A stretch of 64,000 nucleotides of DNA, from positions 496,001 to 560,000 of the forward strand of contig JARKIF010000035.1 of assembly GCA_029378245.1 (NCBI GenBank), read 5' to 3'. Shown here piece by piece: positions 10,901 through 21,781 of this stretch (positions are counted from its first letter, which is position 1; each line of letters begins with the position of its first letter). The notes below the pieces were generated by a model. The model saw nothing but the letters and a program-made list of their open reading frames with translations. It had not been told where the DNA came from and made no database searches. The position numbers were made by a program, and so were the translations under genes. The stretch comes from Roridomyces roridus (Eukaryota; Basidiomycota; Agaricomycetes; Agaricales; Mycenaceae).

Positions 10901-13401
10901 ATGCTCGGAGCCACCATCTTCCTCGCGGGCTTGGCTCTCGCTGCCGGCGTCACCGCTAAGCAGCCTACTGTAACGATCAAGAACGGGACTCTTCAGTGCG
11001 TCTCAATGACCCGTCCCTTCGACGGCTAACTAACATCCAATAGTGGCGTCGACCTCCCCCAATTCAATCAAACCGCATTCCTGGGCATTCCCTACGCCCA
11101 ACCACCTATCGGCGATCTGCGGCTCCGCCCGCCGCGTTCCATGTCCGTTGTTTTGTTGTTTCTTCCCTCTCAACGAGACCCATTACTCCACGGCTAGTAA
11201 CGCTTCCTTCGGGAATCTGGACGCCACGGCGTACGGTCCGCACTGTTGGTCCGCACCGAACCAAGGATTTGTGCGTCCACTCCAGTACTAGTCGACGCTG
11301 GCTGACTCGTACGCGCACATCACAGGACGACAACCTGGGTTTCCCTAGCTCGGAAGACTGCTTGACGCTGAACGTCATTCGGCCCAAGGGGGTCCAGGAG
11401 AGCAAACCTGTGCCGGTTATGGTGTGGAGTGCGTCGTTTTTCTTTTTGATTATACCGGAGTTATGAACACCCGCACCCACAGTCCACGGTGGCGGTTATG
11501 TGAGTTTTATCCTGACTCGAGCCGACTGGTGGATAGGTCACCGGTGGAAGCGTGCGTCTATCATTGCGGTTTTGGCCTCATCTTCTACTAGCTAATGCCG
11601 AGACAGGCCGACTTCCGCTACAACGGCTCATGGATCGTCGACTCGTCCATCGCAAACGGAAATCCCATCGTCTTTGTCGGGATCAAGTACGTGCTCTCTC
11701 CGTCCATCTGTCCTTGGCTTATGGACCAAGCTATTGCCTCGGTGCCTTCGGTTTCCTGGCTGGCAAGGCTCTCGCGGACGAGGGCTCACTCAACATGGGC
11801 GTGCGCGATCAGCGGTTGGCCCTGCATTGGATTCAGGAGAATATTGTCAAATTTGGTGGTGATCCAACGTGTGTCCGTCATAAGGGATTTGTTTCTTTTT
11901 GCGCTGACTATGTGACTGCCCAGGCGTGTGACAATTGCCGGGGAGAGGTATGTTGATCATGATCCATCCAATTCTGCTGCTGAATATGATACAGTGTACG
12001 TCATTCTCCTCCCAGTCTTCTAGCTCTATTGAGCATGCAAACAGGCCGGAGGGGAGAGCGTTCACGTCCAAGTCACCGCCTACGCTGGTCGCGATGACAA
12101 ACTCTTCCACCAAACCATCTCCCAGAGCGGCTCGTTCGGCGGCAACTTCAGCCTCGCCACCGACCCCTCCGTACAGGCCGCCTTTGACAATCTCATCGCC
12201 AACACGACGTGTGCGTCGACCGTCAATGGGACAGCCCAGGCTCAGCTTGCCTGTGTGCGGTCTCTCCCAGTTGACGTGTTCCGCAACAACGCGATCGCCC
12301 AGGGACCTGTGTTTGATGGCGATTTTGTCAAGGTGCCCGGGATGTTGCAGGGATATAAGGATGGGACGTGGGTGAGGGTACCGTTTATCGTGCGTCTTGC
12401 TTCTTTCGCCTCTCTTCCATCTTCCTCCTGAATAACAACGATCTCAGGTCGGCAGCAACACCGACGAGGGCCGTGCCTTCTCACCGCTCGGCGCTAACAC
12501 GACTGAGCAAGCTGCGGCACTCGTCAGCGCGCCACCGGAGTTGCAGATGCCGCTGCTGGATTTGTACCCCGACGTCCCTGCTTTGGGATGCCCGTTTGAA
12601 ACAGGGGACCTTCAGCCGGAGGGTAGCCCGCCTGGGACGCAGAATAAGAGGGTGACGGCGGTGAATGGGGATATTGAACTGGCTGCGTGCGTGTTTTTTT
12701 CCCTTTCTTAAATTCTACGTGCAATTGACTCGAAGCTGATATATGGACTTGCGATTGGACAGTGGGGCGCGCTGGCTTGCTCAGCACGCGTCGTCGGAGG
12801 TGCCGGTGTACAAGTATCGGTTCAACCACGTCCCGTGGGACACGGGTTTCGCCCCTATCGACTTCATCTCGCATTTTCTGGAGGTGTGTAGTCTTCGATC
12901 TCTATAACCACGATCTTACACGCCCTAGGTCTCGTATATGTTCAATTTGCAAAACAACGAGTACGTGTGTTTGTCCTCGTTGTCATTTCATTCAAAAACC
13001 CGTACAACTCCAGTACCGCCTTCTGGAAAGCCAACAAATTCACAGCCACGTACCTCGGTCCCGGTGCGCCCATCGCAGACCGTTTCCTCGGCTCGTATAT
13101 GGCTGCCTCCTGGGCGGCCTTTGTGGCTACCGGGGATCCCAACACGGCTAACAGTATGTGCTTCTCTTTTGTGTTCCTAAATTTCCCAATGAACGAACGA
13201 CTTGTCAGTACCCACAAAGATCCAATGGCCACAGTACTCTGAGCGTGCGTCGAATATGGTGTGGCAGACTCAGGGGTCGACAGTCGAGGATGATGTGAGT
13301 GCTTGATATTCCTCACTTTTCGCTTGGGCGATTGACAAGTTGATGGGTAGGATTTCCGCAAGGAGGGTATGCAGTTTATCATGGACCATGTTCTCTTCTA
13401 A
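10901..13401 (+). CDS. Secreted type-B carboxylesterase/lipase
   Basis: The start is the ATG at 10901, with a signal peptide (MLGATIFLAGLALAAGVTA). Spliced exons give FLGIPYAQPPIGDLRLR, EDCLTLNVIRP, VHGGGY (oxyanion hole, about 11487), LGAFGFLAG, NMGVRDQRLALHWIQENI and GGDPT, then RVTIAGESAGGESV (nucleophile Ser). These are followed by VGSNTDEGRAF (acid Glu, about 12455) and ISHFLEVSYMF (catalytic His, about 12870). All triad positions of the esterase_B family are present. About ten short introns are used. The exon before the Ser is 24 nt, and the Ser codon itself appears to need a one-nucleotide exon (T at 11995). The stop is at 13399-13401. The product is probably an extracellular esterase or lipase; the substrate is unknown. 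Confidence 0.9.
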
Positions 13402-13627
13402 ATATCTGAATTGATGAATTCCGCCTCTGGGCGTCATTTCTTGTAGAATAAAGGTATAGTAACGGGGCCACGAGTGTATCCTGGAGGCACTCGGCGGGGA
13501 GAACCAGCTACCAATGGCAGCAGCCTCGCCGTCATTGACGCGCCACGCTGGGCGTCGGAGTGGAAGAGAGCGAAATTATGCAAGCAAAAAACTCTTCAAA
13601 GTTCATTCCAAGTTTGCTGAGCTTGAA

Positions 13628-14768
13628 TTACGCTTCGTCGGTCAGATCTAGATAGTGCAAGCCAAGAAGGAACACACCGATCATTCGGTTCGACTCTGGA
13701 ATATTACTCTGCAACTGCTGAGAGAAAGTAACAAGATCCGCATTTGCGCTGCGCACACACGTCGGGCATGCATCGATAATCTTGCGCAGCTCGGGGGAAG
13801 CATTTCGAAGCATGACTCCGAACCCGACGCCAGGGCACGGTGTGACCCCCAGCAGCCGATCCGAAACCCGACGGAGATGAGTCTGGAACCATGGAACGGC
13901 TCGTTGGAAGAGTCGGACTCCCGTGCCCGGGGCGATCATGAAGTGGACAGACCCCTGGCTTGCAGCGTTGGCGCTGGGAACACACTCTTCGCTGTGCCCC
14001 TCAGCCGACTTCCACCACGCAAAGATTCGATTGACGCCCGCTGCGACGGGCTTTCCGGCGTCAAAGAACGGTACGGTGAATGCGAAGTGGCTGGATAGAA
14101 CCGAGACGACGATCCCCGGGCAGTGAAGATTTAATCTGACCAGCTCCTGTGAAGCCATGGCGCAGGTTCGATGAAACCGGAGAAGCTTGTTTGCGGTCAC
14201 CCAGGGTAGGATCTGCATCTCGGGAAAGTCGGGCACCACAGGTAAAAATGTGAATTTCAGGGTAGCGAGAGCAGCTTTGCGCGCCACCTCACCGAGTCCC
14301 CAAAGCAAAGCAATGGGGTAATCTCGGTGTGGGTTGGTGTCGAAGAAGCGAGCTCTCGAGCATTTCTTCTAGAAGGTGTTGTACGCCGATGAATTGGTAT
14401 TTGTGGGCAAAGGAATGAGCCGGGACCATGATGTGCAGGTCCTCTGTTTTGGGTGTGTACTGTGCCAGAGACTGCGTCGGGTAGGCGAGCGAAAGGACCC
14501 GGCGGAGGGCTCCGCTTACCGTATCCTCAAGGATTAAGACGGGCCTGCCCTCTTTGACGAGGTGCTTCGGAGAGCTATCGCCACCGGGGAACGCGAACAA
14601 TCCTTCAAAGAAGCCAGAGACGGCTCTGAGGATATCCCGATGGACGTGGAAATCCACAGCATCACTGATGCGCAGAATGAAATCGGCTTTCAACAGGATG
14701 TTTGACCCAGTGGCAATTTGCTCACCGGAGAAGGGGTCTTCCACGTCGATGGCTGCGTTCTGACACAT
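13628..14768 (-). CDS. BTB/POZ domain protein with an apparent frameshift
   Basis: The ATG at 14768 (MCQNAAIDVEDPF) starts a BTB fold: ADFILRISDAVDFHVHRDIL, SGFFEGLF and VLILEDTVSGALRRVLSLAYP. The C-terminal half, with GLGEVARKAALATL and LRFHRTCA, continues to a stop near 13628. The halves are in different frames: near 14335 one extra base separates ESSLLR from NPHRDYPIALLWG. I see no intron that repairs it, so this is a pseudogene, a recent allele or a sequence error. Basidiomycete BTB proteins of this type are thought to be Cullin-3 adaptors or transcription-linked scaffolds. A TATA-like ctatttaag lies about 40 nt upstream of the start. It is convergent with the esterase. Confidence 0.75.
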
Positions 14769-14894
14769 ACTGGTAGTAAACGGAGTGGGAAGCGTGGAAA
14801 GAGCTCTTAAATAGTGGCGAACTGGACAAAGGAATGATCACATCATTGGTTCTTTGGCAACACCTTTCAGTTGAATGCGGTCAAAGAGGTTCTT

Positions 14895-15167
14895 TCAAAT
14901 GAAACAATTGAGAAAGAAATCTTCTTTGAATTGCACATAAAGTACTTCCCAATGTCTCTTTCTTGTTCTTAAGGTTGACACAGCTTGAAAGACCACAGGC
15001 ATAATCATCCATTGGTTCTTGCCCTCCCAATGAAGTAGTTCTTTACGCATCGCCTCCATCTCAGGACTTAATTGACTGCAAGTAGTTGATTCGATGAAGA
15101 TCTCGACATGTTCCAGAAGAGTTTGAAAGGCATAATCATACTGGTATGTGCATTGTGAGGGTATCAA
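14895..15167 (-). other. AT-richer open frame, unrecognised
   Basis: About 90 codons are open (YAFQTLLEHVEIFIES, LSPEMEAMRKELLHWEGKNQ, then KRHWEVLYVQFKED). No ATG begins it. Its first part overlaps the inner end of inverted repeat 1, where the left arm keeps the same peptide (CTYQYDYAFQT near 2760) before diverging. No family was recognised; it may be a relic truncated at the repeat junction. Confidence 0.3.
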
Positions 15168-15241
15168 GTTCGTAAAAATCGTGGTAGAAGTAACGTAGAA
15201 GTAAAGAGTCCAATCGCTCTAGTCCGAGTTGTAGACAAGCC

Positions 15242-16211
15242 TCACGCAACATGAAGACGCCAAACACCAGGCGTACTTGTAGACGTCAGCCCGCGAAATT
15301 CATTACACCCCATCAAATAGTCCACACGTCGGACTCCCGAAGCCTTTTCATGGGCATACCCCCGATGCCCCTCCAGCCGCCTATATCGCGCAGCGTATGC
15401 CGCCCCGACCTGCCGCATGAGCTTCGGCGGGCTGAGTGCCTGGAACTCCGCCGGAGTAATGTGCGTGCGGAGGCCGTGGTACAAAGACGAGAGGACGTCT
15501 GCGACGGTCACGTATCGACGGTTGGATGCGGGGACGGTGAATGACCACTGTTGAATTTCTGGGCCTAGACTCCATCTAGACTCAACCTGGAGTCACGCCC
15601 GATTGAACGGACCTCCAATGTGTTTCACTCCATTCAACCTTTTATCCTAACCTTTTATCCAACCATACCTCACATGGTATTGTTTCCACTCTTGCTTATT
15701 CACCAACCCTCTAGAGTCCTCATTGGCTAGACACCGCATGGACGGACTCCGCTCCCACATGTAACCTCCGTGCCTGTTTCAACCACTACAGTATATAAGG
15801 TAGTCTACCCTCTGCTGTATTCTATTATCATCTTCAATACATCCTTCCCTCTTCCCTCTTCTCTCACAATAACCACGGGAGGTGGGAGCATTGGATCGTG
15901 AGTGTTGGTTGTGGAGGGTAGACGGCGGGCTCGGACATGCTCGCAGAGGAGAGTCCATGGTAATGCGTGGTGACGGACGACGGGTGCAGAGTGAGGTCGT
16001 AAGAGAGGAGAGGGGTGCTCCTCTGTGCGAGCAGATTGTGCGCGCAGGCCTTGCCCGCTGAGGGATCCGTGTAGGACCGACGGGGAGCATGAGGTGCTGA
16101 AGTGGGGAGATTCGTGAATGCATTGGAAGGTGGCGTGAAAGTTCGTGAGGAGGAATTGTCCGAAGAGTGGTATGTGTTCTGAGTGGAGAACCGGACGTGC
16201 TTCCCTGGCAT
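15242..16211 (-). pseudogene. DUF6699 protein gene, interrupted by a solo LTR (right copy)
   Basis: The mirror copy of 1707-2676. Coding runs 16211-15872, is interrupted by the LTR, then runs 15543-15242 and ends in GVWRLHVA. As in the left copy, removing the LTR and one duplication gives a clean 213-residue frame (MPGKHVRF...CSHLPW|SFTVPAS...). Only a handful of substitutions separate the N-terminal halves of the two copies, while the C-terminal halves differ more. It is divergent to the intact F-box gene at 17603, matching the left-arm arrangement. Confidence 0.85.
15549..15871 (+). mobile_element. Solo LTR inside DUF6699 ORF, right copy
   Basis: It starts TGTTGAATTT and ends CTCACAATA, with ACCAC duplications at 15544-15548 and 15872-15876. 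A TATA-like tatataagg lies at about 15793. Length is 323 bp, the same as the left-arm copy, and no difference was seen by eye. Confidence 0.85.
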
Positions 16212-16783
16212 GCAGTGGGGTTGCAACGACGGGGGGCGGGAGTGAGTGCTGGGCAGGTATAGAGGAGGGACATTTAAATACCGTAAGGCAAGTGCTTGTA
16301 TCGCCTCGGAGACACAGCACAAGAAATTTTCCTTGTACCGTCGTGCGATGTGGGATGATTCCAATCCAGCCGAAGATCGACAGTACCGCACGCAGAAAGC
16401 AGTCGGCCGGAGGACCTAGAAGATGTTTCAAGGGCTCGGCACATTCGGCAGTGGGCTTCGGAGGCCGCAAACGCTCCACCCGACCTCCCACGTCGGGAAC
16501 AAAGTGCATCGCAATGACTGAAATTGCCGGGCAGTGCTTGTTTTTCAGACGCATTAGGTCGGTAGCCTCGTTCAGCCGTGGAGTCTTTCGTGCGCAGCAG
16601 GCGTGTGGATTTGCGGTACACGTGGCGTGGCGGGGAGAGGTCGCCGGGAGAACCGACCCTGAACCCACCCCCTCGGTCCTAGGGTTATGTATCCAGCGAA
16701 AGCAAAACCCCAAGGAGGCCCGCAGGGCAGGGAAAGAGGAGAGGATTGAGAGAGGATGGAAAAAAATGGCGGAATTACGTGGC

Positions 16784-17544
16784 TAGTGATGTTCAGGGCC
16801 CGGCTTGGCCTGGATGCCCGGGCATGGGCCCGGCTTGGGACGGCTCGGGCTCCATATTTCCTGAGCCCAAGCCCAAGCCCGCCCAGGCCGAGCCCAAGCC
16901 GAAGACCCGGGCTTGAGCCCGGGCATATCAGTGAGGCGAGATCAAGGCGTAATCAAGTCAGACAATTGAATACACAAATGCTCCGATTATCCGGGTCATC
17001 GTCAATCAAGATGTCCCTGGTTGTCCGAGCTGCTGGGCAGGTTCCCCGCCCTTCTCGGTGTCCTCCTCCCCACCCTGTTGGAAATTTAAAATCACTGGCT
17101 GGCGAAACAAGAGCTTACGGAGTAGGAAACATTCGTGGATTGTGGTGTCGGCATACACAGTCCATGCAATTTTGAGTTGTTGCATGAGCCAAGACTCCGC
17201 TGGGGAGCGCGTTAACCTCCGAGGACCATGAATATTTGAATGTGCGTGGTCACGGGGTCGAGAGCGACGGTGACGTGGCAGCCGACGGGGTGACTGATGG
17301 CACTTGAGCCAAAATGATTGTGTTCCATCGACTCCCCAAAGAACGGGTGAGCATGGATGCCGGCATGTAAGTCAAAAAGGATTACATGTCGAGCCCGGGC
17401 TCGGTGGGCTCAGTCGGGCCTGACATTTCTCAAGCCTGAGCCCTGAGCCCGGCCAGGCCCGACAGTGGGCTGGGCCCGGCTTGATGATACCCGGGCTCGG
17501 CAAGGCCCGGCTTCCGGGCTCAGGCCGGGCCCTGAACATCACTA
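16784..17544. mobile_element. Non-autonomous hAT-type element (MITE)
   Basis: The element is 761 bp with 21-bp perfect terminal inverted repeats beginning TAGTGATGTTCAGGG. It is flanked by an exact 8-bp duplication TACGTGGC (16776-16783 and 17545-17552), the hallmark of the hAT superfamily. Subterminal regions are packed with cccgggc and ggcccggc repeats, and the interior is less GC-rich. No transposase was seen. The left arm lacks it, so the insertion is arm-specific. It sits about 60 bp upstream of the F-box ATG and so in that gene's promoter or 5' leader. Confidence 0.92.
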
Positions 17545-17602
17545 TACGTGGCGGCCAATCCACGTGATTGATCGCCATCATTGTCGCTTCTCTTCTTCTT
17601 CC

Positions 17603-18991
17603 ATGTCGTCGACGCTCCTTTCGCTACCCACAGAGCTTCTGCTCGCCATCATCGACGCCATTCAAGACCAAAAGTCACTCCTCAATCTCGTCCTGACATG
17701 TCGTCTCGCCCGCCTCCTGGCTGAGCCAATCCTCTACCGCTCCATGGTGATCACCGCCGGCTCCCAAGCGAAGTGCCTCGCCGACGCTCTGAGCTCTCAG
17801 CAGCGCTTCAATTTCGTCGAAAGCCTGGATCTCTTCCCAGAGTACCACAAGGAAACGGACATCGAGGCGCTGACGCCGACAATCGGGACAATGACCCACC
17901 TCCGGGGTTTGTCGATGGAGAGTTCATTCGCCAACTATCAGCGCTGGAGGTATACAAGCAGACGATGGAGAGATCTCCTGCAGGGTTACCGACTATTGTT
18001 TTCTGAGGCCGCCCGCGGTATTGGCTTGCAGAATCTCGAGACTCGTGCGTTTTCCTCTGTGTTCCCCGTCGCCCACTGCTCATACTATCCAGTGACAATC
18101 CATTGGGCTGGCAATGAGAATCGCTTCTGGCGTCTCACGGATATCAGTAGCATCTTCAAGCTACCCGCACTCCAGCGCCTCACCCTTTCCTGTGCAGCCC
18201 TCCTCGATGATCTCGCTGCGCACTTGACCGACCTCCCCGCGGGCACGACACCGCTCACCAACCTGCACCTCATCGAGTGCTTCGTTACTCCTAAAGCAAT
18301 CTCTGCTGTACTCGCGCTTCCCCGCGCATTGCGTTCCTGCCATCTAGGGAACCTGCGACATCAGGAATTCCACTACCCCGACGAGGATCATACAGAGGCT
18401 TTGGCGGAGAGCTATCTCCATGCGCTTTGCCAGCAACGGCAGTCTCTTGAAAATCTCGTGTGGACAGACGCCAGAGAGGATGACGACGAGGAAGACGACG
18501 GGCACGACACGGACTTTCATCATAACGGTGACCGCAGCCTCTCCGACTTCACTCAACTCCGCAATCTGACCCTGGACGGCCCATGCACGACATTTTTCTC
18601 CATCCTGCTCTCCAAACATGCCGCGCCCCGACATGTCGAGAGATTGCGTCTCGTCCGATACGCTTTTACATCTTCCCAGATCCCCAGTATCCCACCCGCG
18701 TCGGAGTTCTGCAGGTATCTGCCCGCCCTCCGAAACCTTGACGTCATCCTCTCGAACAACGAGAATCCGACTCCCGAATTTCACCCGCATTGGAGTGTGG
18801 AGGACTTCCGCGAGACTCTACAGCGTCTTGGTGGAGATTTCCGCTTTGCGGGACAGGGCGTGGAGGTGGTTGTTTCCATGGAGACGCGTGGGGATAGGTT
18901 TATCTCTCCGTATCTTTTTGCGGAGGAGGTGCCGAGGGAGAGGGTTGTGTATCGTTGTGGGGAGGAAGGCGAGGTGTTTGATATTCCGTGA
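17603..18991 (+). CDS. F-box protein, intact copy
   Basis: A single-exon frame of 462 residues starts at the ATG at 17603 (MSSTLLSLPTELLLAI). The N-terminal F-box (about residues 3-45: LLSLPTELLLAIIDAIQ, LVLTCRLARLLAEPILYRS) should bind Skp1. The rest has irregular leucine-rich segments (LPALQRLTLSCAALLD, LTNLHLIECF, LRNLTLDGPC, LPALRNLDVIL) and an acidic loop (REDDDEEDDGHD, about residues 295-310), probably for substrate binding. It has no frameshift, unlike the left-arm copy. The hAT element lies immediately upstream and may affect transcription. I did not choose the upstream GTG extension because it reads into the transposon. Confidence 0.88.
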   Translation: MSSTLLSLPTELLLAIIDAIQDQKSLLNLVLTCRLARLLAEPILYRSMVITAGSQAKCLADALSSQQRFNFVESLDLFPEYHKETDIEALTPTIGTMTHLRGLSMESSFANYQRWRYTSRRWRDLLQGYRLLFSEAARGIGLQNLETRAFSSVFPVAHCSYYPVTIHWAGNENRFWRLTDISSIFKLPALQRLTLSCAALLDDLAAHLTDLPAGTTPLTNLHLIECFVTPKAISAVLALPRALRSCHLGNLRHQEFHYPDEDHTEALAESYLHALCQQRQSLENLVWTDAREDDDEEDDGHDTDFHHNGDRSLSDFTQLRNLTLDGPCTTFFSILLSKHAAPRHVERLRLVRYAFTSSQIPSIPPASEFCRYLPALRNLDVILSNNENPTPEFHPHWSVEDFRETLQRLGGDFRFAGQGVEVVVSMETRGDRFISPYLFAEEVPRERVVYRCGEEGEVFDIP

Positions 18992-20643
18992 GTGCTGCGC
19001 ACGCTAGCGAAGCCTGAGAGATGTGTACTTATATCTCCCCGTAGAGCGTAGGCCGAGGCGAAGTTGTTCAATGTCATGGTGCTCGGCTGCCACGTTGCGT
19101 TCTGGTCTCATCATGAAGTCGCTCTGTCATCTTTTTTACTCATTGCACTTGCCGCTGGTGTTGGAGCACATACTCCAAATGTGGACATGGAGCACTTAGA
19201 ACACCTATGCTCGGACGGCCCATCTTCTGACGCTCCGAAACTATTGTTTCCGTTCGACTCCTCGGGCCTCGGCGATATCCCTCTGCGATCTTATCCTGTT
19301 CTCCGGAATCCAAGTCGACGAGAGCTGTGTCTTCTCCTCCGGTTAAACAGCCCCAGTAGATGCAACATTCCAACCTTACGTTCCGCATGGTCAGAACCAG
19401 CGTCTTGATATCGGTTTCCTTCGAAGCTTCCGAGATAAGTGATACGTCTTCGCGGTGACGAGCTCTCACCGCGCTGATTTCGAGGGCATTTTTCTAATAG
19501 GCGCCTTGATACGTGAACCTGAATTTGGCGAGTGTGGTGCATATGTAGATGCCTCAGGTGGCCAGCGATACCTATTCCAGTCCTCCGAGACTTTTTCATA
19601 GTCCGCCTGCATGTGGTTTGCATGATCAACCATCAAAGGATCAGCAACCCGCTTGGTGGACTCATACAAACCGTACGTGAATCCCAAGTGAATCTAACCC
19701 GCTGAGTCGAGTCTATTCAAATGTTGTATTGCACGAGCGTACATAGGAATCCGGATTTGCCGATCAATTGCAACTGTTATGCCGCTGGTTGGTTTTGATC
19801 GGAGATCCGCGTAGTAAGTTCCCACTCAATTGGGCTACATACAGCACCCCAAATCCCACTATCTCCAATCTGATGCCGCGAAAACACACATATGTCCCAC
19901 ACCGGTTTGGATAATTCTCTCCGCCGCGGCCGCCGGACTGGGACCTTGCTAATCGTTGGTCTCCTGGGCAAATGCTCGATAATCTCTCGCAAAAACGGCC
20001 TGCACGGGGATCTACTAGCATAATCTAAATGGTGGCGTTTGACGGGGTGATCATACAATTGTCCAAACCGATTCCAGCTCAGGGCGATGCAGCACAAGTA
20101 CGAAAATGGGGCCGTCTTTCCATTACACAATGTGCGTTTCATCCGGCGACGCGGATAAAGGACAATCTTCGAGGAGGGTACCTTAGTCCAATAGCTGTTG
20201 TCCGAAGCGTTCACCATCCAAGTCGCGATGGAGACTTTGCTCCCTCTAATCTCGCCTGGGACTATGGTAACGGCGTAAATTTCAAGGTCTGCACTTTTTC
20301 CAATCTGCGGCCTGAGGCTATACAGTCACAATTTCAGCTGTTGAACATTCAATTTTAATTGAACCCATCATAGCACGATGTACTTTTTGGGCGCTAGGTT
20401 AAACGGCCCTCTGCAATTGTGAAACAGGGAAAGTTGCTTGTCGACACAGTAGCGGTGGAGCAGGACTGGGCAAGACGCCGCCTCAGTACCTGGTCTGTAA
20501 GGGTCCCTTTGTTCTTGTTGGGGAAATTCGAGGTCCGTGAATCTCAAGATTCGCTGTATATCCCCCCTCTGGATGGATCTGCGCAGAGGCTATAAAGCAA
20601 CCTACTGGTTCGCGGTATACTAGAGCAAGCCCACAAAACCACC
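18992..20643. other. Gene-poor arm of inverted repeat 2 with unrecognised relics
   Basis: No complete gene was found. Minus-strand fragments such as YGLYESTKRVADPLMVDHAN (about 19650) recur in inverse orientation at about 30735-30785 (LYESIKRVADPSMVDHANHM). A former gene may therefore lie here, but no family was recognised. Confidence 0.4.
20590..20597 (+). promoter_or_regulatory. TATA-like box of Zn2Cys6 gene (copy A)
   Basis: ctataaag lies about 47 nt upstream of the ATG at 20644. The inverse copy has gatataaa at a similar distance. Confidence 0.4.
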
Positions 20644-21293
20644 ATGGCCGATAGACACACTCAGCCTATTGAGGAAACGGTTCCTCGCGTTCCTGTCGCC
20701 TGCACCAACTGCCGAGACAAAAAAACCAAAGTGAGTTGCTCCAAAATTCAGTGGGCCCTTCAAAGCTGACCGCGGCTGCGACTTAGTGCTTGACCGACTC
20801 CTGCGAGGTTGCATGTAAACGCTGCGAGCGCAAGGGTCTCCAATGCCAATATGTCGCCACTGGTGGCAGCAGACATCAAAGCTTCGTCCCGCCTGGGGGA
20901 ACATCCCCTGGGCAGAGCTCGCACCGACCGCCGCCACCGCCACCCTCCAGACAGCCTTCCCAACAACCCATACCGCAGCAGATGTACGATTCAACTTTAT
21001 ATGGTGGGAACCTCAACCCTCCGCCGCCTCCGCCGAGTGGTGCGCACCATCCACACGTGAACCCGAATGCCCCTGGCGGGCAAGGATTGCATCGTCAGGC
21101 GCATTACCGCCCTGATAACATGCAATACCCAGTGGCGAATACACAGTATCAGATGGACGGTGGTATGCCGGCGCCGTCGGGATGGGAGAATCAGCCGATG
21201 GCTCAGTATGGCGGCGGCTGGCCTCCGGAATATACGGGTTCCAACATGCCTGTCTCGAACCCCGACGCGGGATATTACTCCAGCTATGCATAG
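20644..21293 (+). CDS. Short Zn2Cys6 binuclear-cluster protein, copy A
   Basis: Exon 1 is 20644-20730 (MADRHTQPIEETVPRVPVAC...), the intron is 20731-20786 (56 nt, gtgagt...acttag), and exon 2 is 20787-21293, giving 197 residues. The splice rebuilds CTNCRDKKTKC followed by CKRCERKGLQC. The spacing is C-x2-C-x6-C-x8-C-x2-C-x6-C, a complete GAL4-type DNA-binding cluster. The remainder is low-complexity and Pro/Gln/Gly/Tyr-rich (PPPPPP, QPSQQPIPQQ, PDNMQYPVANTQYQMDGG). There is no middle-homology region. It is probably a nuclear DNA-binding protein, but it is much shorter than usual Zn2Cys6 activators. Confidence 0.85.
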
Positions 21294-21781
21294 TGAGTGT
21301 TTGATTCGGCTTGAGTTTGGGTGCTGAATGTTTTACAGCCAACCGTGTCCGCGTTGCGGCCAGGTGGCGCCTTGCCACTGTGGTGTCAGACGTTGAGTCG
21401 ACTGCCTTCGCGAAAGAGAGCATTGAATAAAGATGGAGCACGGATATCCGATGGACTCGACAGCTCTCATAGACTCACCGGCTCATTGCAATCCCTATGT
21501 ATTTATTGCTTGCTTATTTATTCTGCTTGAGGCGGCAGCGGCCTGTGATGTTCCCAGTAGTTGAGCGATGATCGCCGATCAAGGTGACCAAAGACCGGTT
21601 TGGCTTCGTATAAATTTGGGCATTCCTGGCTCTACAGAGAATTCAACGGCGTCGAGGTTTTTGGAATTCAGATTCCTCATGAAATAGTCCAGCGTGCGAC
21701 CACGATTATGGACAAAACAAGATACTTATGAGGAACAAGAAGAACATGGTCAACGCACGAATACCAATGTAAACGTTCCAC
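21294..21781. other. 3' region of Zn2Cys6 copy A and repeat end
   Basis: No gene. Conservation with the opposite arm continues to about 21630 and then stops. Confidence 0.5.

Larger units (their letters stand above)
15110..18770. repeat. Long inverted repeat 1, right arm
   Basis: This is the reverse-complement partner of 1-2815, enlarged by the 761-bp hAT element and small indels near 16540-16760. It holds DUF6699 with its LTR (minus) and the intact F-box gene (plus). It lies next to inverted repeat 2. Confidence 0.85.
19240..21630. repeat. Long inverted repeat 2, left arm
   Basis: This matches the reverse complement of about 28680-31200, with many substitutions and small indels. It includes a Zn2Cys6 gene, its upstream kilobase and its 3' region (the RLPSRKRALNKDG peptide frame is conserved in both arms). 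Confidence 0.8.

Noticed and set aside
17465..17602. N-terminal extension of the intact F-box protein
   Set aside because: It starts at GTG inside the hAT terminal region and is absent from the paralogous arm.
20760..21115. Alternative frames overlapping the Zn2Cys6 genes
   Set aside because: The second-frame peptides (for example RLPSRKRALNKDG downstream) are conserved only because the arms are duplicated; no start or domain supports them.
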